Notes under the pieces: generated by a model
The model's input: the letters and a program-made list of their open reading frames with translations, nothing else
The model's database searches: none
What the model was told of the DNA's origin: nothing
NCBI GenBank assembly: GCA_027348355.1
Contig: DAIEPN010000042.1
Coordinates: forward strand, 1 to 12,059
Source: Chlamydiota bacterium
Lineage (GTDB): Bacteria > Chlamydiota > Chlamydiia > Chlamydiales > Rhabdochlamydiaceae
Reading direction: 5' to 3'
Length of the DNA: 12,059 nucleotides
Position numbers and translations under genes: made by a program
Part shown: piece by piece, positions 7,681-12,059 of the stretch
Numbering within the stretch: the first letter of the stretch is position 1
Layout: each line of letters opens with the position of its first letter

Positions 7681-7750
7681 GATGATTGTGAATGTAAATC
7701 GGCCAAGCTTAATTCTCTAGACGATTTGATTATTCTCGAAATTGCTTTTT
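7634..7750 (-). repeat. Direct repeat copy 2: decayed dnaQ 5' end plus upstream region
   Basis: This segment is the partner of 5421-5534, in the same orientation and about 2.2 kb away, with the M48 peptidase gene between them. Similarity breaks off at codon 16-17 of the dnaQ frame on one side, and just before the TTGACA-containing stretch of the intact copy on the other. Confidence 0.8.
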
Positions 7751-7756
7751 TCCCAT

Positions 7757-7784
7757 TTGCATATTTTCCTATAGTATGTATCAT
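7757..7784 (+). promoter_or_regulatory. Candidate promoter for the small lipoprotein gene
   Basis: TTGCAT (7757-7762) and TATCAT (7779-7784) are 16 bases apart and lie 27 bases before the ATG at 7811. TATAGT (7770-7775) is an alternative -10 box. The matches to the housekeeping consensus are only moderate. Confidence 0.3.
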
Positions 7785-7810
7785 TTTGTGCGAAAAATAA
7801 TGAGGTTTTT

Positions 7811-7972
7811 ATGTACTCGAAAATAGTGTTTATTTTTTCTCTGATCGCTTTTGCAAGTTGTTATAAAATCAACAGCGTAGACGACCTACGCGCAGTTTCG
7901 GTAACGAACAATCCAAATATAATTCCGGAGAGTGCAAAAGCAATACCTGCAGCTAACTTGATGGCCAAGTAG
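7811..7972 (+). CDS. Small putative lipoprotein, 53 residues
   Basis: The ATG has GAGG at 7802-7805, five bases upstream, and opens a 53-codon frame ending in TAG. The product starts MYSKIVFIFSLIAFASCYK: a positively charged tip, a hydrophobic core and a Cys at residue 17 after FAS, which fits a relaxed signal-peptidase-II lipobox. The mature part, about 36 residues beginning CYKINSVDDLRA, is polar and has no recognised domain. It would be a lipid-anchored envelope peptide. The gene lies about 70 bp before pdhA on the same strand and may share its transcript, though a functional link with PDH is not implied. I recognise no family. The good start signal and signal-peptide shape argue against chance. 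Confidence 0.55.
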   Translation: MYSKIVFIFSLIAFASCYKINSVDDLRAVSVTNNPNIIPESAKAIPAANLMAK

Positions 7973-7979
7973 AAGAAAA

Positions 7980-8008
7980 TTGATTTATTAACCTTACTAA
8001 TTTACTTT
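7980..8008 (+). promoter_or_regulatory. Weak candidate promoter for the pdh operon
   Basis: TTGATT (7980-7985) and TACTTT (8003-8008) are 17 bases apart, ahead of pdhA. The -10 match is poor. No terminator is visible between the small lipoprotein gene and pdhA, so transcription could also come from upstream. Confidence 0.2.
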
Positions 8009-8041
8009 GATGAATAACTAAAACACTTGGCGGATTATCTG

Positions 8042-9064
8042 ATGGAAAAGAAAAAAAATGGTAAATATAACTTCTTTCCTTGCAATCAAGAGGAGGTTCT
8101 TCGCTCTCTTGACAAAGGCAAGCTTCTCTCTATTTTGCGATCTATGCTCCTGATTCGTAATTTTGAAGTGCGCGCTGAATCAGCTTATCTACAGGGAAAA
8201 ATCGGTGGTTTTTTTCATTCATACATGGGTCAAGAGGCGATACAGACTGCAGCTATTGCTGCAATAGGGCCGAATAATTGGTGGACCACTTCATACAGAT
8301 GTCATGCCCTAGCTCTACTACTTGGAGCTACACCGAACGAGCTCATGGCTGAATTATATGGAAAAGTGACTGGAAATGCGAAAGGTCGTGGTGGATCCAT
8401 GCACTTTTTTACAGATAGAATGTTGGGCGGCCATGGAATTGTAGGCGGTCAAATTCCTATCGCGACAGGCGCTGCTTTTACATCTAAATATTTAGATAAA
8501 AAAGAACTCTCTCTCTGTTTTATGGGGGAAGGAGCAGTAGCTCAAGGAAGTTTCCATGAATCGCTGAACTTAGCTTCTCTTTGGAACCTGCCCTGTATTT
8601 ATGTTATAGAAAATAACAAATGGGGCATGGGTACAGGTGTGAAGAGGGCGATTTGTGTTGAGCCGATCGCAGAGATGAAAGCTCCTGGTTACAATATGAA
8701 AAGCTATACCTTAGACGGCATGGATTTTTTCAGCTGCTACTCTGGTTTTTCCCATATTGCTAAAGAAGTACTAACTACCTCAAGACCTGTGCTTGTTGAA
8801 GTTATAACAGAGCGTTTTAGAGGACATTCCATTTCTGACCCAGGACTCTATCGCTCGAAAGATGAACTGAGTACATGCATGCAACAAAACGACCCAATCT
8901 TGCTTTTTATGAAAAAGCTTGTGCAGCTTAAACTGATCACCGATGAAGAATATCAGGAAATGGATAAGCAAGAGAAAGATAAAGTTCTAGCATCGATGAA
9001 ATTTGCTGAAGAAAGTCCTTGGCCAGATCCGATCCTACTTGGCGAAGATGTATTTGCGCCGTAA
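8042..9064 (+). CDS. pdhA: Pyruvate dehydrogenase E1 component, alpha subunit
   Basis: The alpha chain of the thiamin-diphosphate-dependent E1 enzyme, which with PdhB decarboxylates pyruvate and passes the acetyl group to the lipoyl arm of E2. Numbered from the ATG at 8042 (340 residues), it has GEGA (162-165) and then ENN at 190-192, the GDG-to-NN motif for Mg-thiamin diphosphate with Glu in place of the usual Asp. Family landmarks are YMGQEA, TSYRCHA, KGRGGSMH, and FRGHSISDPGLYR in the region of the phosphorylation loop of mitochondrial E1-alpha. The start is uncertain: a TTG at 8027 is also in frame and would add five residues, but it has no Shine-Dalgarno, while the ATG has a weak GGCGG nine bases before it. 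pdhB follows after 27 bp. A branched-chain 2-oxoacid substrate cannot be fully excluded. Confidence 0.93.
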   Translation: MEKKKNGKYNFFPCNQEEVLRSLDKGKLLSILRSMLLIRNFEVRAESAYLQGKIGGFFHSYMGQEAIQTAAIAAIGPNNWWTTSYRCHALALLLGATPNELMAELYGKVTGNAKGRGGSMHFFTDRMLGGHGIVGGQIPIATGAAFTSKYLDKKELSLCFMGEGAVAQGSFHESLNLASLWNLPCIYVIENNKWGMGTGVKRAICVEPIAEMKAPGYNMKSYTLDGMDFFSCYSGFSHIAKEVLTTSRPVLVEVITERFRGHSISDPGLYRSKDELSTCMQQNDPILLFMKKLVQLKLITDEEYQEMDKQEKDKVLASMKFAEESPWPDPILLGEDVFAP

Positions 9065-9091
9065 TAAATTTAGATAAAAGGAGATTTTATA

Positions 9092-10072
9092 ATGGCCACT
9101 CAGATTGTAGAAATGCGTGAGGCAATCAGACAAGCAATCGACGAAGAAATGCAGCGCGATCCTACAGTATTTGTAATAGGAGAAGAAGTTGCTGAATATA
9201 ATGGCGCTTACAAAGTCACAAAGGGTATGCTAGATAAATGGGGCTCGAAGAGAGTGGTTGACACCCCGATTTCCGAACTTGGCTTTGCGGGACTTGCTAT
9301 TGGAGCTGCAATGACAGGACTTAGGCCTATTGTAGAATTTATGAGTTTTAACTTCTCTTTTGTAGGAGCTGATCAGATCATCTCTAATGCAATCAAAATG
9401 TACTATATGTCAGGAAGCAGGTTTTCTGTTCCGATTGTTTTTAGAGGGCCCAATGGAGCAGCAGCGCAAGTATCATCTCAGCACTCCCACTGCGTGGAAG
9501 CTATTTATTCTAATCTGCCAGGTCTAATCATTATAGCTGCAAGCAACCCATACGATGCAAAGGGTCTTCTTAAGTCAGCGATTCGCAATAATAACCCTGT
9601 GCTTTTTTTAGAAAATGAGCTCGATTATGGACTAAAAGGAGAAATCCCCACCGAAGAGTATTTGGTTCCTATCGGAAAAGCTAAAGTGGTCTTAGAAGGT
9701 GCGCATGTAACCTTGGTTACTCATAGCCGTATGGTAAATTTATGCAAAACTGCAGCAGAAGAGCTAGCTAAAAAAGGAATCAAAGTCGAGCTCATCGATC
9801 TTCGAACTATTAAACCACTTGATATTGCGACGGTTGCGAACTCTGTACGAAAAACGCATTTTTGTGTCCTCGTCGAAGAAGGACATATTTTCGGTGGTAT
9901 TGCTGCAGAAGTTGGATTCCAAATTAACGAACATTGTTTTGGATTTTTGGATGCACCTATGAAAAGAGTTTGCCAACGTGAGACACCTATGCCATACTCA
10001 AAAACTTTGGAAAAGCAAACGATGCCGACCAAAGAAAAAATTATTCAAGCTATAGAAGAAGTTTTATCTTAA
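9092..10072 (+). CDS. pdhB: Pyruvate dehydrogenase E1 component, beta subunit
   Basis: A 326-residue beta chain of the heterotetrameric (alpha2-beta2) E1. An N-terminal transketolase-type pyrimidine-binding domain (about 3-178) contains GEEVAEYNGAYKVT, DTPISELGFAG with Glu62 (the residue that activates the thiamin ring), and SSQHSHC with the active-site-loop His131. The C-terminal transketolase domain (about 198-316) contains KVELIDLRTIKPLD and VEEGHIFGGIAAEV. The ATG is preceded by an excellent AAAGGAG (9077-9083), the best ribosome-binding site in the operon. It lies between pdhA and pdhC, with gaps of 27 and 17 bp, so the three are almost surely one transcript. No missing residues are seen. 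Confidence 0.96.
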   Translation: MATQIVEMREAIRQAIDEEMQRDPTVFVIGEEVAEYNGAYKVTKGMLDKWGSKRVVDTPISELGFAGLAIGAAMTGLRPIVEFMSFNFSFVGADQIISNAIKMYYMSGSRFSVPIVFRGPNGAAAQVSSQHSHCVEAIYSNLPGLIIIAASNPYDAKGLLKSAIRNNNPVLFLENELDYGLKGEIPTEEYLVPIGKAKVVLEGAHVTLVTHSRMVNLCKTAAEELAKKGIKVELIDLRTIKPLDIATVANSVRKTHFCVLVEEGHIFGGIAAEVGFQINEHCFGFLDAPMKRVCQRETPMPYSKTLEKQTMPTKEKIIQAIEEVLS

Positions 10073-10089
10073 ACAGGAGCGGTTTTTTT

Positions 10090-11382
10090 ATGCCTTTTAC
10101 ACTTACAATGCCAAAGCTTTCTCCGACAATGGAAGAAGGAACGATCACAAAATGGCATAAAAAAGTGGGAGACTTTGTCAAAGCAGGGGATGTGCTTTTT
10201 GAAGTTGCCACTGACAAAGCAACTGTTGAACATGCAGCACTCGACTCCGGTTTTTTACGTAAGATCCTTATCGAAGATGGAAAAGAGGCTATTGTTAACC
10301 AAGCAGTTGCTATCTTTACTGAGAAAATGGAAGAGAGCATCGAAGGGTATAAACCAGAAGGTATCGCAAAAGAAGCTACTGCACCTGTGGTGAAAGAAGG
10401 GAAAGTAGAGGAAAAAACAGAGGCGAGAGCACCCACTCCCAAAGCAGGCGGACTCCAGCAACCTGCCTTTGTACCTGAACCTCCACTTACGAAATTCGAA
10501 TCTCCAAAACCATACAAATCGGGAGCCTATGTTGAGGCATCTCCTCTTGCTAAAAAACTTGCTGAGGAAAAGGGGATTGATATTACATCAATAAAAGGAT
10601 CAGGTCCAAACAACCGTGTTATGAGCCGTGATTTAGCCTTAGGACAGCCGGATCTTCCAGTGTCTTTTGATAGAAATAAGGTTCCAGAGCTAGCTCCTGG
10701 TACCTATGAAGAAGAAGCACTTTCTCCAATACGAAAAGTGATAGCGCAGCGCCTTCAGGAATCAAAAACATTCATTCCTCATTTCTACGTAAGCCAGGAA
10801 ATTTCTGTTGACCTTCTTGTACAAATAAGAGAAGAGCTCAAAAACCATGGTTTGAAAATTTCTGTTAATGATTTTATCGTTAGGGCAACTTCGTTAGCTC
10901 TTCGTAGTCACCCAGAGATCAATAGCGGCTTTAATAGTGTAAATGGAACGCTCATTAGATTTAAAACAATTGATATTGCAGTGGCTGTAAGTATTGGTTC
11001 AGGCCTTATTACTCCTATACTTCGTCATGCGGATTTTAAAAATTTAGGAGAGATCTCTGTACAAGTTAAAGATCTCATTGCAAGGGCCAAAATTGGTAAG
11101 CTTGCTAGAGAAGAGTACGCGGGTGGATCCTTCACAATCTCTAACATGGGAATGTTCGGGGTGAACAATTTTATTGGGATCATCAATCCTCCTCAAGCTT
11201 GCCTTCTTGCTGTAAGTGCAATTATTGAAAAGCCTGTTGTAAAACAAGGACAGATTGTGATTGGTAAGACAATGCAGCTTACAATCTCAGCTGACCACCG
11301 TGTTGTAGATGGAGCAGATGCTGCAAAATTCTTGGGAACTCTGCAGAAGTATTTAGAAAATCCATCTATTTTGCTTATCTAA
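10090..11382 (+). CDS. pdhC: Pyruvate dehydrogenase E2, dihydrolipoamide acetyltransferase
   Basis: The E2 core of the complex, 430 residues, which takes the acetyl group from E1 onto lipoate and then to CoA. Domains in order: one lipoyl domain (about 1-78) with the lipoylated Lys43 in the TDKATVE turn; a linker rich in Ala, Pro, Lys and Glu; the small peripheral subunit-binding domain (about 148-182, SPLAKKLAEEKGIDI through NNRVMSRDL) that holds E1 or E3; a second linker; and the catalytic acyltransferase domain (about 210-430) ending with ADHRVVDGA, where His403 and Asp407 form the HxxxDG active site. AGGAG at 10075-10079 supports the ATG. It closes the operon and is followed by a strong terminator. 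The matching E3 gene is not in the window. Confidence 0.96.
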   Translation: MPFTLTMPKLSPTMEEGTITKWHKKVGDFVKAGDVLFEVATDKATVEHAALDSGFLRKILIEDGKEAIVNQAVAIFTEKMEESIEGYKPEGIAKEATAPVVKEGKVEEKTEARAPTPKAGGLQQPAFVPEPPLTKFESPKPYKSGAYVEASPLAKKLAEEKGIDITSIKGSGPNNRVMSRDLALGQPDLPVSFDRNKVPELAPGTYEEEALSPIRKVIAQRLQESKTFIPHFYVSQEISVDLLVQIREELKNHGLKISVNDFIVRATSLALRSHPEINSGFNSVNGTLIRFKTIDIAVAVSIGSGLITPILRHADFKNLGEISVQVKDLIARAKIGKLAREEYAGGSFTISNMGMFGVNNFIGIINPPQACLLAVSAIIEKPVVKQGQIVIGKTMQLTISADHRVVDGADAAKFLGTLQKYLENPSILLI

Positions 11383-11414
11383 GCTTTTCGTTTTGATTAC
11401 GGTATACTTCTCAT

Positions 11415-11450
11415 AATCCAAGAGAGTTGCTCTCTTGGATTTTTATTTTA
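11415..11450 (+). terminator. Intrinsic terminator of the pdhABC operon
   Basis: A perfect 12-bp stem (AATCCAAGAGAG and CTCTCTTGGATT) with a three-base TTG loop is followed by TTTATTTTA. It starts about 32 bases after the pdhC stop. This is the clearest rho-independent terminator in the window. Confidence 0.92.
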
Positions 11451-11590
11451 CGCGTACGAGTTTATTCTTTTATCTTTTCTAGAATCAATAATCTTTCAGA
11501 AAGGCAACTCCAGAGCAAAATAATTTTTAATGCATTATAAAGAACCTGCAAAGAAAAATTCATATATTTTCCGAAATTCGAGGAATTTTA

Positions 11591-11619
11591 TGGCTTGAAT
11601 CAGCTTGTTTTCCTATACT
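11591..11619 (+). promoter_or_regulatory. Candidate promoter for the right-edge gene
   Basis: TATACT (11614-11619) makes a fair -10 box about 52 bases before the ATG at 11672. At 17 bases upstream lies only TGGCTT; TTGAAT (11595-11600) is a better -35 match but is just 13 bases away. The 10-mer TTTTCCTATA over the -10 box also occurs at 7764-7773 before the small lipoprotein gene. Confidence 0.3.
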
Positions 11620-11671
11620 TTTTTTTCGAATACAAACAAATGAAGATGTTTATAAATTTTAAGGAGCTACT

Positions 11672-12059
11672 ATGTCAGGCAATACTGTCGTTCACAATAT
11701 GGTCAGTCATCTTCCCTCTCTAGAAAGTGTAAGGGCCCTCACTGCTTTGGCTGGACAAGGCGCATCTCTTATACCGAAAAAGAATATCCAAGACATGTTG
11801 TTCAAAGCCTCGAGCGGTCTTTTACTTGGAACGCAAGTAGGGGTTGTAAGCAAAGCGTTGCAAGGATTTTCTCAAAAAATTGAAGTGACAAAGCAACCTG
11901 CAGAAACCCAAACTACTGCGCGTCTGCAAAGAGTGGCCGAGTTTTTAATCGCTTCTTCTGTAGGAACGCTTTTTTTGGTAAGCCAACATGCTGGGGATAA
12001 GCTTAGAACTGCTGTACAACTTGCTGGAATTGCGACAGGGCTTGGTGTTGCTTTTAGAG
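11672..12059 (+). CDS. Unrecognised hydrophobic protein, 3' end outside window
   Basis: The ATG at 11672 follows AAGGAG (11661-11666) at a five-base spacing, and the frame stays open for 129 codons to the right edge, so this is very likely a real gene. The protein starts MSGNTVVHNMVSHLPSLESV with no signal peptide. It has several moderately hydrophobic stretches rich in Gly, Ala and Ser: about 46-62 (ASSGLLLGTQVGVVSKAL), 89-104 (AEFLIASSVGTLFLV) and 114-128 (AVQLAGIATGLGVAF). A polar patch rich in Gln, Thr and Lys lies between them (about 64-86). This could be a small helical membrane protein, or a chlamydial-type protein with paired hydrophobic hairpins. I recognise no family. It begins a new transcription unit after the pdh terminator. 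Confidence 0.8.
   Translation, partial: MSGNTVVHNMVSHLPSLESVRALTALAGQGASLIPKKNIQDMLFKASSGLLLGTQVGVVSKALQGFSQKIEVTKQPAETQTTARLQRVAEFLIASSVGTLFLVSQHAGDKLRTAVQLAGIATGLGVAFR

Larger units (their letters stand above)
7414..7810. other. Gene-poor A+T-rich stretch between the M48 gene and the small lipoprotein gene
   Basis: No intact gene is supported in these roughly 400 bases. They hold, in order: the likely M48 promoter area with two TATAAT boxes on the minus strand, a very A+T-rich run to about 7530, an imperfect inverted repeat (7542-7614), the decayed dnaQ 5' end with its upstream region (7615-7750), and a candidate promoter for the plus-strand lipoprotein gene. An open frame of 68 codons on the minus strand (7578-7784) overlaps the dnaQ remnant in another frame and looks like chance. 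Confidence 0.6.

Noticed and set aside
7578..7784. 68-codon open frame on the minus strand
   Set aside because: It overlaps the dnaQ remnant in a different frame, has no ribosome-binding site and no recognisable features. The dnaQ-frame reading explains the sequence better.
8027..8041. TTG at 8027 as the pdhA start
   Set aside because: In frame, but with no Shine-Dalgarno and a rare start codon; the ATG at 8042 is preferred, with moderate certainty.
10050..10517. 155-codon open frame on the minus strand across the start of pdhC
   Set aside because: It is an antisense shadow of the lipoyl domain and the low-complexity linker. The Ser/Ala-rich product mirrors the linker codons.
1..12059. tRNA, rRNA, CRISPR array, integrase or transposase genes
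   Set aside because: I looked for their hallmarks on both strands and saw none. The only element-like signal is the pair of dnaQ-derived direct repeats.

Overview
The window looks like chromosomal DNA of a bacterium in the phylum Chlamydiae, most likely one of the amoeba- or arthropod-associated chlamydia-like lineages. This rests on gene content and order. From memory, the block (YkuD-like protein) - accA - msbA resembles the CT266-CT265-CT264 block of Chlamydia trachomatis, a dnaQ-type exonuclease lies close by there too, and a compact pdhA-pdhB-pdhC operon is also chlamydial. The DNA is A+T-rich throughout. Genus cannot be assigned from the sequence alone.

Layout. (1) Positions 1-3911, plus strand: a membrane-anchored L,D-transpeptidase-like protein whose 5' end is outside the window, then accA (fatty-acid synthesis), then an MsbA-type ABC exporter. 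Gaps are only about 12-14 bp, so this is probably one envelope/lipid operon. (2) Positions 3927-7413, minus strand, converging on the first block: a large M48-type metallopeptidase, then a DnaQ-family 3'-5' exonuclease, then a YeeZ-like NAD(P)-dependent epimerase/dehydratase. The last two overlap in a GTGA and are probably translationally coupled. (3) Positions 7414-8041: an A+T-rich stretch holding a decayed copy of the dnaQ 5' end and a small putative lipoprotein gene. (4) Positions 8042-11382, plus strand: pdhA, pdhB and pdhC, encoding E1-alpha, E1-beta and E2 of a pyruvate-dehydrogenase-type complex. It ends at a strong intrinsic terminator. No E3 (dihydrolipoamide dehydrogenase) gene is in view. 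(5) From 11672 to the right edge: the start of an unrecognised gene for a hydrophobic protein.

How the genes fit together: PDH makes acetyl-CoA, AccA is part of the enzyme committing acetyl-CoA to fatty-acid synthesis, and the MsbA-type exporter would move finished lipid A or lipid across the inner membrane. The YkuD-like protein would act at the periplasmic cell wall if it is active.

Points most worth a second look: the M48 peptidase gene is flanked by two direct copies, about 115 bp each, of the start and upstream region of dnaQ, one intact and one decayed; the YkuD protein has lost both the His and the Cys of its catalytic motif; and the M48 protein is an internal tandem duplication with a dead first half and an intact second half. 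I did not find a clear new multi-gene system.
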